A DNA stretch of 64,000 nt, taken from positions 930,001 through 994,000 of the forward strand of contig CBDDJT010000003.1 in the NCBI GenBank assembly GCA_965229765.1, in the 5' to 3' direction. Below are positions 23,931 to 31,944 of this stretch, piece by piece; within the stretch, counting starts at the first letter, position 1, and each line of letters opens with the position of its first letter. The position numbers were made by a program, and so were the translations under genes. The DNA is from ASV31 sp965229765 (GTDB lineage: Bacteria > Pseudomonadota > Alphaproteobacteria > Rhodobacterales > Rhodobacteraceae). The notes beneath the pieces are model-generated. The model ran no database searches and had not been told where the DNA came from. It worked only from the letters and a program-made list of their open reading frames with translations.

Positions 23931-24402
23931 GGCGCCCGCCGGCACCGCCGACCGGGTGCGGCTCGGCCCGTTTGCCGACGCGCTGGGCTTTCTGCTGCGG
24001 CTGGCGCAAATCGACAGCTTCGACCGCTTCTTCGCCGATCTGGGGCAGTTCGACCTGCGGCCGGGCGAAATGACCGTGATCCTGCTCTTGCAGCACAACC
24101 CCGGCGTCCGGCAGGGCGTACTGGCCGAGGCGCTGAGCATCAAGCGCGCGCATATGGCCAAGATGGTCCGCGCGCTGGGTGATGCGGGGCTGATCCGGCG
24201 CGAGGTGCCGGACGATGACCGCCGCGCGGTCGAGCTTTACCTGACCGAGGCGGGCGACACGCTGGCCCGCCGCCTGCGCCCCGCCGTCACCGCGCACGAA
24301 ACGCGCCCGCCCCCCACGCTGACACCCGCCGAGGCCGCCACGCTGAAGCGGCTTCTGCGCAAGTATCTCGCCCTGACAGACCCCGAAGGGACCGCCCCAT
24401 GA
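23923..24402 (+). CDS. MarR-family transcriptional regulator
   Basis: A 159-residue winged-helix regulator of normal MarR length. The DNA-recognition helix region is GVLAEALSIKRAHMAKMVRALGD and the wing carries the standard motif REVPDDDRRAVELYLTEAG. MarR proteins usually repress catabolic or efflux genes until an aromatic ligand binds. It is embedded in an operon, overlapping the hydratase gene before it and the amidohydrolase gene after it (ATGA at 24399), so its level follows that of the enzymes. It probably responds to a substrate or CoA thioester of this operon. Confidence 0.88.
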   Translation: MAEAPAGTADRVRLGPFADALGFLLRLAQIDSFDRFFADLGQFDLRPGEMTVILLLQHNPGVRQGVLAEALSIKRAHMAKMVRALGDAGLIRREVPDDDRRAVELYLTEAGDTLARRLRPAVTAHETRPPPTLTPAEAATLKRLLRKYLALTDPEGTAP

Positions 24403-25277
24403 TGAACCTCGACGATCTTGTCGCGCTCGATTTCCACACCCACGCAGAGGAGCCCTGCTGCGACCACCGCGACGACGGCTACAACGAGTTCCAGGCGGGC
24501 ATGGCGGCCTATTTCAGGAACCCCGCCGGCGCCAAGGGGATGCTGCCCACCGTGCAGGACACCGCCGCCTATTACCGCGAACGCAAGATCGGCGCGGTGA
24601 TTTTCCCCGTGGACGCCGAACGCGAGACCGGGTTCCGCCGCTATTCCAACGAGGAGGTCGCCCAGATCGCCGCCGAGAACGCCGACATCCTGATCCCCTT
24701 CGCCTCGATCGACCCGGCCAAGGGCAAGGCCGGCGCGCGCGAGGCGCGGCGGCTGGTGCGCGAGTTCGGGGTGAAGGGCTTCAAGTTCCACCCCACCATG
24801 CAGGGCTTTTTCCCCAACGACCGCATGGCCTACCCGGTCTATGAGGCGGTGGCAGAGGAAGGCGCCATCGCGCTCTTCCACTCGGGCCAGACGGGCGTCG
24901 GCTCGGGGATGCGGGGCGGCATGGGGATGCGGCTGAAATACTCGGACCCGATGCATGTGGACGACGTCGCGGTGGATTTCCCCGACATGCCCATCGTGCT
25001 GGCGCACCCGTCCTTTCCCTGGACGGAAAACGGGCTGGCCGTGGCCCAGCACAAGCCCAACGTCTACATCGACATGTCGGGCTGGTCGCCGAAGTATTTC
25101 CCGAAGATCTTCGTCCAGTACGCCAACACCATCCTGAAGAAGAAGATGCTCTTCGGCTCGGACTGGCCCGCGATCACGCCCGACCGCTGGCTGGCGGATT
25201 TCGAAACGCTGGACATCCGCGACGAGGTGCGCCCCCTGATCCTGAAGGACAACGCCCGGCGGATCCTGCGGATGTGA
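24399..25277 (+). CDS. Amidohydrolase-family protein (ACMSD/resorcylate decarboxylase type)
   Basis: A 292-residue metal-dependent TIM-barrel enzyme. The metal site starts with DFHTHAEE (His-x-His), continues with FKFHPTMQGF and VLAHPSFPW, and closes with FGSDWPAI (Asp). This matches the amidohydrolase_2 branch containing aminocarboxymuconate-semialdehyde and resorcylate decarboxylases and certain lactonases. Non-oxidative decarboxylation of an aromatic acid or hydrolysis of a ring-cleavage product are both possible. It is the last gene of the 22316-25277 unit and is translationally coupled to the MarR gene. Confidence 0.9.
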   Translation: MMNLDDLVALDFHTHAEEPCCDHRDDGYNEFQAGMAAYFRNPAGAKGMLPTVQDTAAYYRERKIGAVIFPVDAERETGFRRYSNEEVAQIAAENADILIPFASIDPAKGKAGAREARRLVREFGVKGFKFHPTMQGFFPNDRMAYPVYEAVAEEGAIALFHSGQTGVGSGMRGGMGMRLKYSDPMHVDDVAVDFPDMPIVLAHPSFPWTENGLAVAQHKPNVYIDMSGWSPKYFPKIFVQYANTILKKKMLFGSDWPAITPDRWLADFETLDIRDEVRPLILKDNARRILRM

Positions 25278-25280
25278 CGC

Positions 25281-25811
25281 TCAGGCCGCCCGGGCCCGCC
25301 GCACATGCAGCCACGCCCCCAGCGCGAACAGGATGAACAACGCCTTGGCCAGCGCGTTGCCGTCGATCTCGGGGACGGACACCGCAGTGCCGGTGTAGTA
25401 GACATAGGGCGATCCCTGAAACGCCGTGTCGGTCGTCGGAATGCCGAGCAGACCGGTCGAGATATTGGGGTTGGTGGCGGCGGTCGATCCGGTTCTCACC
25501 TCGGCGGTCAAAGAGCCTGTCAGGGTATGTGCGAAGACCCTGGTGAACGTCGCGTTGCCCTCTGCCGCGAAGACCTCATCCCGGATGTCGGCGGCCAGGG
25601 CAGGATCGCCCCACCATGCGGTCTGGGCCGGATCGCTCAACGCGACACTGTTGTCCGCAAAGCTTTCGCCGGTGGGAAGCGGTTGAACGTCATAGGTGGT
25701 TCCGCCCACGACAACCAGAAGCGCATGGGCAGGAAGAACGCCGGCGACAGCGACCAAAGCGGCCATGCCAAGCGACCGAAAACGCCGCAGACCCCGCACG
25801 ATACCACCCAT
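25281..25811 (-). CDS. VPEID-CTERM sorting-domain protein (paralogue 1)
   Basis: A 176-residue exported protein. A basic start and hydrophobic signal segment (LGMAALVAVAGVLPAHA) are followed by a short surface domain. The C-terminal sorting tag is VPEIDGNALAKALFILFAL, a second hydrophobic stretch and an Arg-rich end. The motif, hydrophobic helix and basic tail are what the exosortase E/VPEID-CTERM system recognises. The protein should be processed at the inner membrane and exported. No exosortase gene is in the window. The start at 25811 is the likely one; a GTG- or ATG-led extension to 25883 lacks signal-peptide character. It is paired with a paralogue 111 bp upstream. Confidence 0.82.
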   Translation of the reverse strand: MGGIVRGLRRFRSLGMAALVAVAGVLPAHALLVVVGGTTYDVQPLPTGESFADNSVALSDPAQTAWWGDPALAADIRDEVFAAEGNATFTRVFAHTLTGSLTAEVRTGSTAATNPNISTGLLGIPTTDTAFQGSPYVYYTGTAVSVPEIDGNALAKALFILFALGAWLHVRRARAA

Positions 25812-25921
25812 GACGAGCACCCCCACCGTGAAGACCGTGCAACGGTCCCAAAGCGGATGCCGGGAGTCAAACCGCAGAAACAATCGCCCGGTGCTGTGGA
25901 TAAGTCTGTTGCGCGGATGCC

Positions 25922-26488
25922 TCAGCCCAATCGCCGCTGGCGGCGGATGTGCAGCCAGACCCCCAGCGTGAACAGCACGAACAACGCCTTGAACAGCGCG
26001 TTGCCGTCGATCTCGGGGACGGCCGCGACGATGGGGACGGTATAGGCGTAGACATGAGCGGTGCTAACTATGGTCACAGATCTTGTGGCTGTGCCAACAC
26101 CGCCTGTTTCAAGCGCTTGATAGAAATCTACCAGTCCGGCATTCTCTTCGTAGGCAAAGAGGATACTGTCAGAAAAGGAAGAGACATCAGGACTTCCGGG
26201 AACGGCAGCCTCATATGCCGTCGCAAAGTCCTGCGCATCCATCGCACCGCCCAGACCGTCCGGTGCCACGCCCCACCATGGCGTGCTGGCCGGATCCGTC
26301 AGGGTTCCAACATTGTCATTGAAGCTGGGATGCAGTGTGTCGTAGGCGTTTGCAAAGAACACCACGTCATAGTCCACCCCGCCTACGTTGATGACCACCG
26401 CCTGCGCGGGAAGGCCGAACAGGCCGATCAGACAAAGGGTGGCCACAAGACCCCGTCGGCACGATGCCAACACACCACTTATCCGCAT
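25922..26488 (-). CDS. VPEID-CTERM sorting-domain protein (paralogue 2)
   Basis: A 188-residue paralogue of the protein at 25281. Its signal peptide is RRGLVATLCLIGLFGLPAQA, its mature part begins VVINVGGVDYDVV (compare LLVVVGGTTYDVQ in paralogue 1), and its tag is VPEIDGNALFKALFVLFTL followed by HIRRQRRLG. Both share the block TDPAxTxWWG and differ mainly in the loop regions. GGAAGG upstream supports the ATG at 26488. The function of the mature domain is unknown; a matrix or surface role is the usual idea for PEP-CTERM-like proteins. Confidence 0.82.
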   Translation of the reverse strand: MRISGVLASCRRGLVATLCLIGLFGLPAQAVVINVGGVDYDVVFFANAYDTLHPSFNDNVGTLTDPASTPWWGVAPDGLGGAMDAQDFATAYEAAVPGSPDVSSFSDSILFAYEENAGLVDFYQALETGGVGTATRSVTIVSTAHVYAYTVPIVAAVPEIDGNALFKALFVLFTLGVWLHIRRQRRLG

Positions 26489-26632
26489 AAGATCGACCTT
26501 CCCCGTCCTTTTCCCGCCAAGACAGTCCTACCCCCCCACCCACAACCGTAAACACCCTTGTTCCCCACGCGCTCGCCCGTTGTGCCCGGTGGCCCGGCTG
26601 GTATGGTGCGCGCGGGTTGAAAGGGGACGGGC

Positions 26633-27583
26633 ATGAGCGGACTTCTGGCGCTTCTCGATGACGTGGCGGCGATCGCCAAGGTGGCGGCGGCCTCTGTCGA
26701 CGACGTGGTGGGACAGGCGGTCAAGGCCAGTTCCAAGGCCGCCGGCGCGGTGATCGACGATGCCGCGGTCACGCCGAAATACGTCCACGGCTTTTCCGCC
26801 GACCGCGAGTTGCCCATCGTCTGGAAGATCGCGCGCGGCTCGCTCTTCAACAAGCTGGTGATCCTGCTGCCCGTGGCGCTGGCCCTGTCGGCCTTCGCCC
26901 CCTGGGCGATCTGGCCGCTTCTGATGCTGGGCGGGTTCTACCTGTGCTTCGAGGGGGCGGAAAAGGTCTGGCACGTGCTGAACCCGCACGATCACCACGC
27001 CGAGGACCTGGTGAAGGAAAAGATGGCCGACGCGCACCTCGAAGAGAAGAAGGTGAAGGGCGCGATCAAGACCGATTTCATCCTGTCCGCCGAGATCATG
27101 ACGATCACGCTTTCGGCCCTGCCAGAGGAGCTGCCGTTCTGGATGGTGGCCTCGGCGCTGGCGGTGGCGGGCGTCATCATCACGGTGGCCGTCTACGGCG
27201 CGGTGGCGCTGATCGTGAAGGCCGACGACGTGGGCCTGCACATGGCGGCGGAGGGGCGGCTGGCCCTGACCCGGCGGCTGGGCGAGGGGATCGTGCGCGG
27301 GATGCCCTATTTCCTGAAGCTTCTGGTGATCGTGGGCACGGCGGCGATGATCTGGGTCGGCGGCGCGATCCTTGTCCATGCGCTCTACGAGATGGGGGTC
27401 AAGCCGCCCTACCAGACCATCCACGACATCGCGGCGTCGGTGGGCGCCGGGAACGGCGCGGTGGAATGGCTGGTGACCGCGGGCCTCGACGGAGTGATCG
27501 GGCTGGCGGTCGGATTTCTGCTCATCCCGGTGGTGGGCAAGGTCATCGCCCCGCTGGCCGGTCTGTTCTCGCGCAAGGCATAG
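26633..27583 (+). CDS. DUF808-family inner-membrane protein
   Basis: A 316-residue protein of the DUF808 (YedI-like) family. It opens MSGLLALLDDVAAIAKVAAAS, followed by DDAAVTPKYVHGF and ELPIVWKIARGSL, blocks that are highly characteristic. Five or so membrane spans follow (for example ILLPVALALSAFAPWAIWPLL, FWMVASALAVAGVIITVAVYG and LLVIVGTAAMIWVGGAIL). The biochemical role of the family is not known. It stands alone between the VPEID genes and the VOC gene. Its stop codon lies inside a 12-bp tandem duplication. Confidence 0.9.
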   Translation: MSGLLALLDDVAAIAKVAAASVDDVVGQAVKASSKAAGAVIDDAAVTPKYVHGFSADRELPIVWKIARGSLFNKLVILLPVALALSAFAPWAIWPLLMLGGFYLCFEGAEKVWHVLNPHDHHAEDLVKEKMADAHLEEKKVKGAIKTDFILSAEIMTITLSALPEELPFWMVASALAVAGVIITVAVYGAVALIVKADDVGLHMAAEGRLALTRRLGEGIVRGMPYFLKLLVIVGTAAMIWVGGAILVHALYEMGVKPPYQTIHDIAASVGAGNGAVEWLVTAGLDGVIGLAVGFLLIPVVGKVIAPLAGLFSRKA

Positions 27584-27594
27584 CGCAAGGCATA
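27571..27594. repeat. 12-bp perfect tandem duplication across a stop codon
   Basis: GCGCAAGGCATA occurs twice in a row (27571-27582 and 27583-27594). The TAG stop of the DUF808 gene is formed at the junction of the copies. Without the duplication the frame would stay open for about 28 more codons, up to a TGA at the VOC start. Confidence 0.8.
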
Positions 27595-27669
27595 TCGCGC
27601 GGGGGGCATGGCGCGGCGCCCGCAATCGGCTATGCTGCCGCCAGACGCCATGCCAGGGGAGGACCGGAT

Positions 27670-28188
27670 ATGAGCCTGCAGGGCCTGCACCACGTCGCCT
27701 ATCGCTGCCGCGACGCCAAGGAGACGACCGAGTTCTACCGAGACGTCATCGGGCTGGAGTTCGAGATCGCGGTGGCAGAGAACAAGGTGCCCTCGACCGG
27801 GGAATGGTCGCCGCACATCCACATCTTCTTTCGCATGGGCGACGGCAGCTACATCGCCTTTTTCGAGGTGCCCGAAAGCCCCGACATGACGATGGACCCC
27901 AACACGCCGGACTGGGTGCAGCACCTGGCCCTGCGGGTGAACACGAAGGACGACCTGATGGCCATGAAGGCCCGGCTGGAGGCGCATGGCATCGACGTGG
28001 TCGGGCCGACCGACCACAAGATCTGCCAGTCGATCTATTTCTTCGACCCCAGCGGCCACCGGATGGAAGCGGCCTGGGACAGCTCTACCCCCGAACTGGT
28101 CGAGAGCCTGCGCGCCCGCGCCGACGCGGTGCTGGAGGAATGGTCGCGCACCAAGCGCGCGCCGGACGTCGACCCGCTGCATGCCTGA
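27670..28188 (+). CDS. VOC-family protein (glyoxalase/bleomycin-resistance fold)
   Basis: A 172-residue single-unit VOC protein with two babbb modules: LQGLHHVAYRCRDAKETTEF starts the first and DWVQHLALRVNTKDDL the second. His in HHVA, Glu in IAFFEV, His in QHLAL and Glu in GHRMEAAW could bind a metal. Known members include glyoxalase I, epimerases, dioxygenases and resistance proteins, and no specific function can be named. Strong AGGGGAGG ribosome site. Its stop overlaps the start of the hydrolase gene (28181), so the pair is coupled. Confidence 0.85.
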   Translation: MSLQGLHHVAYRCRDAKETTEFYRDVIGLEFEIAVAENKVPSTGEWSPHIHIFFRMGDGSYIAFFEVPESPDMTMDPNTPDWVQHLALRVNTKDDLMAMKARLEAHGIDVVGPTDHKICQSIYFFDPSGHRMEAAWDSSTPELVESLRARADAVLEEWSRTKRAPDVDPLHA

Positions 28189-29347
28189 CGCGGGCTTTGA
28201 CCGCGTCCCGCTGATCGTCAGCTTCGAGGAGCGGGCGGCGTTCTCCGAGACCTACGGCTTCGTCGGCTCGCAGGGACGCGTGTTCCTCGAAGGCCAGCTT
28301 CTGCGCCCCGACGCGCCGTCGGACACGGCGCTGCTGGTGATGCACCCGGCGTCGACGCTGACGCTGATGCCCTTGCCTGCCGCGCTGGCGGCGGCGGGGC
28401 ATCACGTGATCTGCTGTGCCTCGCGCTACGCCCGCAACGACACGGCGCTGATCATGGAAAAGGTCGCGGCCGACCTCGGCGCCTATGTCCGCCACGCCAA
28501 AGAGGTTCTGGGATACGCCCGCGTCGTCGTCATGGGCTGGTCGGGCGGCGGGGCGCTGGCGCTGTTCTACCAGTCGCAGGCCGAGGCCCCGACGCTGACC
28601 GACACCCCAGCGGGCGATCCCTACGACCTGACGGCGGCGGGGCTGATCCCGGCGGATGCGGTCACCTTCATCGCGGCGCACACCGGGCGGGCGCGCATCC
28701 TGTCGGAATGGATCGACCCCTCGGTCCTGGACGAGGACGACCCGGACCGGCGCGACCCTTCGCTCGACCTCTACGGCCCGGATGCACCGCGCCCGCCCTA
28801 TGACGCGGCGTTCCTCGACCGGTTCCGCGCCGCGCAGGCCGCGCGCGTCGCGCGCATCACCGAACGGGTGGACGCCACGCTCTCCACCTTGCGCGCGCGC
28901 GGCGGGGCCGAGGTGGAGCGTCCCTTCATCGTCCACCGCACGCTGGCCGACCCCCGGTTCCTCGACCCCACGATCGACGCCAACGGGCGCGCGGCGGGCA
29001 CCTGTTACCTCGGCGTGCCCGAGACGGTGAACTCGGGGCCCGTGGGGATGGCACGCTTCACCACGCTGCGGGCATGGCTCAGCCAGTGGTCGCCGCGCAG
29101 CCGGGCCGATGCGGTGGCCTGTGCCGCGCGGGTGTCGGCACCCCTTCTGGTGGTGGAAAACGGCGCGGACGACGCGGTGCCGCCCAGCCATCCGGCAGAG
29201 GTCTTTGCCGTCGCCGCCTCGGCCGACCGGACCTATGAGAAGATCGAGGGCGCAAGCCACTATTACCGGGGCCAGCCCGCGCATCTGGCGCAGGCGGTGC
29301 GGCTTCTGTCGGACTGGCTGGCAGCACGCGGGCTGGGACCGGGCTGA
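28181..29347 (+). CDS. Alpha/beta-fold hydrolase
   Basis: A 388-residue hydrolase larger than the one at 4304. The nucleophile elbow is VVMGWSGGGALALF, the acid is in LVVENGADDAVPPSHP, and the His is in IEGASHYYRGQP. A long insert (about residues 145-290) between strands forms a lid rich in acidic and Arg residues. Such enzymes cleave esters, amides or C-C bonds. It overlaps the VOC gene by 8 bp and runs convergently into the ThDP gene. Substrate unknown; the coupling suggests it acts on the same compound as the VOC protein. Confidence 0.85.
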   Translation: MPDAGFDRVPLIVSFEERAAFSETYGFVGSQGRVFLEGQLLRPDAPSDTALLVMHPASTLTLMPLPAALAAAGHHVICCASRYARNDTALIMEKVAADLGAYVRHAKEVLGYARVVVMGWSGGGALALFYQSQAEAPTLTDTPAGDPYDLTAAGLIPADAVTFIAAHTGRARILSEWIDPSVLDEDDPDRRDPSLDLYGPDAPRPPYDAAFLDRFRAAQAARVARITERVDATLSTLRARGGAEVERPFIVHRTLADPRFLDPTIDANGRAAGTCYLGVPETVNSGPVGMARFTTLRAWLSQWSPRSRADAVACAARVSAPLLVVENGADDAVPPSHPAEVFAVAASADRTYEKIEGASHYYRGQPAHLAQAVRLLSDWLAARGLGPG

Positions 29348-29353
29348 GCGACG

Positions 29354-30985
29354 TCAGAGTTGCAGGCGCGGCACCTGTGCTGCGTCGAGCATCAGTTCGA
29401 TCACCAGCGGGCGTGTGCGTGCGGCGATGGCGGCCTCGGCGGCCTCCAGCCCCTCGGGTCCCGTGACGCGCACCGCCTCGCAGCCCAGCGCGCGGGCGGC
29501 CTCGGCCAGCGGCGGCCAGCTGAAGGTGGAAATCGCCGGGTCCATCTGCCGGTCGGTCATCTGGACGTATTCCGCGCCATAGGCCTGATCGTTGCAGATG
29601 ACCACGATCAGGTCCAGCGCCTCGCGCACCGCCGTCGTCAGGTCCGTCAGCCCCTGCAACATGAAGCCCCCGTCGCCGGTGACCAGCAGCGTCGGCTGGC
29701 CGGGGCGCGCGACGGCGGCGCCGATGGCGTGGCCCATCCCCATGCCGATGGACCCGGCCGAGACGGTCAGCACCATGTCCTCGGGCCGCGTCACCCCGAT
29801 CCGGGTCCAGGCCGCGCCCATGAAGCGCCCGCCATCGGTGACGAAGACACGGCTCGCAGGCACCGCGCGGTCGATGCGGATCAGCGCCTCGGTCAGGTCC
29901 ACGGTGCCCGGCGCGACGGCGGGCGGCGGCACGGGGTGCGGGGCGCGCAGCGCGGCGGGGTCCAGCGTGTCGGTAGAGCGCGACGAGGGGATCTCGGCCG
30001 CGTCCAGCCAGTGCGACAGCCGCTCGGCCACCAGCGCCGGGTCGCCCAGAAGCGCCGCGTCGGGCGCCCGGCGGCGACCCAGTTGCAGCGGGTCGGCATC
30101 GACCTGCACCAGCCGCTTGCCCTGCACATAGGCACCGCGCCCGGTGGTGAAGCGGTTCAGCCCGGCACCGAAAGAGACGATGCAATCGGCGGCCCCGATC
30201 GCCTCTGCCGCCGCCGGGGTCGACAGGGTGCCGCAGACGCCAAGGTTGTAGGGGTGCCCGGCAAAAAGGGCCGAGCCCTTGAGACTGGTGGCCAGCGGCG
30301 CGCCGATCCGGTCGGCCAGCCGCACCAGCGCGTCGCGCGCGTGCAGCGCCCCGCGCCCGGCCAGCACCAGCGGGCGGCGGGCGGCGGCGATAATGCCCAC
30401 CGCATCCTCCAGCGGCCCCTCGTCGGCCGGCAGGACGGGCGTGGGCGGCAGCGCGCGCGGCGGCGGGGACACCGCCGTCTGCTCCCACATGAACTCCACC
30501 GGCATGTTCAGCATCACCGGGCGGCGCTCGGCCCGGGCGCGGCGAAAGGCGGTGTGCAGGTCCTCGCAGGCGGTCGCCGGACCGCGCAGCTGGACGAATC
30601 CGACGCCCAGCGTCTCGGCCAGCATCCGCTGCGGCACGGCCTGCGGGTGGTTCGGGTCGCGCGCGGGCGTGTCGCCGGCCAGCAGGACCAGCGGCAGGGT
30701 CGATTTCACCCCCGCCACCAGCGAGGTCAGCGCGTTCGTCACCGCCGGCCCGTGGGTGATCGTCACCGCCGCAACGCCGCGCGTGGCGTCGGCATGGCCA
30801 AGGCCCATCTGCACCGCCGCGGCCTCATGCGTGGCGGGCACGAAGCGCCCGCCCTGGCCCCGCACGAAGGCATCGGCGAGAAACAGGTTCGCGTCGCCCA
30901 ACAGGCCGAAGAGCGTGCCGACGCCCTGCGCCTTCAATCCTGCGGCCAGCGCCGCATGAACCGTGGTCGAAGGCCCCGCGCTCAC
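29354..30985 (-). CDS. Thiamine-diphosphate-binding enzyme (acetolactate synthase large-subunit-like)
   Basis: A 543-residue ThDP enzyme. The activating Glu is in VPATHEAAAVQMG, and the PP-domain motif runs from VTGDGGFMLQ to VVICNDQAYG. The central domain contains PLVLAGRGALHARDA. The architecture is that of the acetolactate synthase/oxalyl-CoA decarboxylase superfamily. No small regulatory subunit gene is nearby, so a catabolic carboligase or decarboxylase role is more likely than branched-chain amino acid synthesis. It lies 7 bp downstream of the FAH-family gene and would be co-transcribed with gentisate dioxygenase. Confidence 0.87.
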   Translation of the reverse strand: MSAGPSTTVHAALAAGLKAQGVGTLFGLLGDANLFLADAFVRGQGGRFVPATHEAAAVQMGLGHADATRGVAAVTITHGPAVTNALTSLVAGVKSTLPLVLLAGDTPARDPNHPQAVPQRMLAETLGVGFVQLRGPATACEDLHTAFRRARAERRPVMLNMPVEFMWEQTAVSPPPRALPPTPVLPADEGPLEDAVGIIAAARRPLVLAGRGALHARDALVRLADRIGAPLATSLKGSALFAGHPYNLGVCGTLSTPAAAEAIGAADCIVSFGAGLNRFTTGRGAYVQGKRLVQVDADPLQLGRRRAPDAALLGDPALVAERLSHWLDAAEIPSSRSTDTLDPAALRAPHPVPPPAVAPGTVDLTEALIRIDRAVPASRVFVTDGGRFMGAAWTRIGVTRPEDMVLTVSAGSIGMGMGHAIGAAVARPGQPTLLVTGDGGFMLQGLTDLTTAVREALDLIVVICNDQAYGAEYVQMTDRQMDPAISTFSWPPLAEAARALGCEAVRVTGPEGLEAAEAAIAARTRPLVIELMLDAAQVPRLQL

Positions 30986-30992
30986 CCGCGCC

Positions 30993-31934
30993 TCAGCCGC
31001 GCTTGCCGCCGGTCTCGGCCGGGCCCGAGGCGACGACGGGATGGCGCAACGTGCCGATGCCCTGCACCCCGCATTCGATCACGTCGCCGGGCCACAGCCA
31101 TTCCTGCGGGTCGCGGCCCGCGCCCACGCCCTCGGGCGTGCCGGTGGCGATGATGTCGCCCGGCTCCAGCGTGATGCCCTGGCTGAGGTCCGAGATCAGC
31201 GCGGGGATCTTGAAATACATGTGCCGGGTGTTCGAGTTCTGCTTTTCCACCCCGTTCACCGTCAGCCACAGGTCCAGCCCGTGCGGGTCCGCAACCTCGT
31301 CCGCCGTCACGATGCAGGGCCCGAAAGGCGCATAGCTGTCCATCCCCTTGGAATAGATCCACTGGCCCGAGCGGCGGTTGTCGCGGGCCGAGATGTCGAT
31401 CATCACCGAGTAGCCGAAGACATGCGCCATCGCGTCGGCCTCGGCCACGCGGGTGGCGCGGGCGCCCACGATCACGGCAAGCTCGACCTCCCAGTCCAGC
31501 TGCTGCGTGATGGCGGCGTTGTGCTGCACCGGGTCGCCGGGGCCGATCACCGTGGTAGGCGGCTTGGAAAAGATCACCGGCTGCGGCGGCATCCCCTTGG
31601 CCGTGTCCAGCGACCGCGCGCTTTCCTCGACATGCTCGGCATAGTTCAGCCCGATGCCGAAGATGTTCTTGCGCGGCTGGGGGATCGGCGCCAGCAGCGT
31701 GACATTGGCCAGCGGGCGCGCCACGCCCATCGGCCAGGCGCCGTCCTGGTCGGCAAGCGCCGCCTGCACCAGCCGCACGCCCGCGTGGCCAAGGTCGATC
31801 AGGTCCAGCATCCGTTCGGGCAGGGGCGCGCCGGTGGCCTCACCCAGTGCGCCGGTGTCGATCACCAGGTCGTCAAGGATCACACCCAGCCGGGCCGGGC
31901 CCTCGACGCCCGCGCGGAAGGTCACAAGCTTCAT
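30993..31934 (-). CDS. Fumarylacetoacetate hydrolase (FAH)-family protein
   Basis: A 313-residue enzyme. The C-terminal FAH domain starts at FGIGLNYAEHVEES, with metal ligands in DWEVELAVIVG (Glu) and the later Asp/Glu cluster, and ends with GDIIATGTPEGVG. Members hydrolyse fumarylpyruvate, fumarylacetoacetate or related oxo acids, or decarboxylate or hydrate them. Because the upstream gene encodes a gentisate 1,2-dioxygenase-like protein, hydrolysis of maleyl- or fumarylpyruvate is the natural guess. GAGGAGAGACAG supports the ATG at 31934. It lies between the dioxygenase and ThDP genes in one operon. Confidence 0.91.
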   Translation of the reverse strand: MKLVTFRAGVEGPARLGVILDDLVIDTGALGEATGAPLPERMLDLIDLGHAGVRLVQAALADQDGAWPMGVARPLANVTLLAPIPQPRKNIFGIGLNYAEHVEESARSLDTAKGMPPQPVIFSKPPTTVIGPGDPVQHNAAITQQLDWEVELAVIVGARATRVAEADAMAHVFGYSVMIDISARDNRRSGQWIYSKGMDSYAPFGPCIVTADEVADPHGLDLWLTVNGVEKQNSNTRHMYFKIPALISDLSQGITLEPGDIIATGTPEGVGAGRDPQEWLWPGDVIECGVQGIGTLRHPVVASGPAETGGKRG

Positions 31935-31944
31935 CTGTCTCTCC

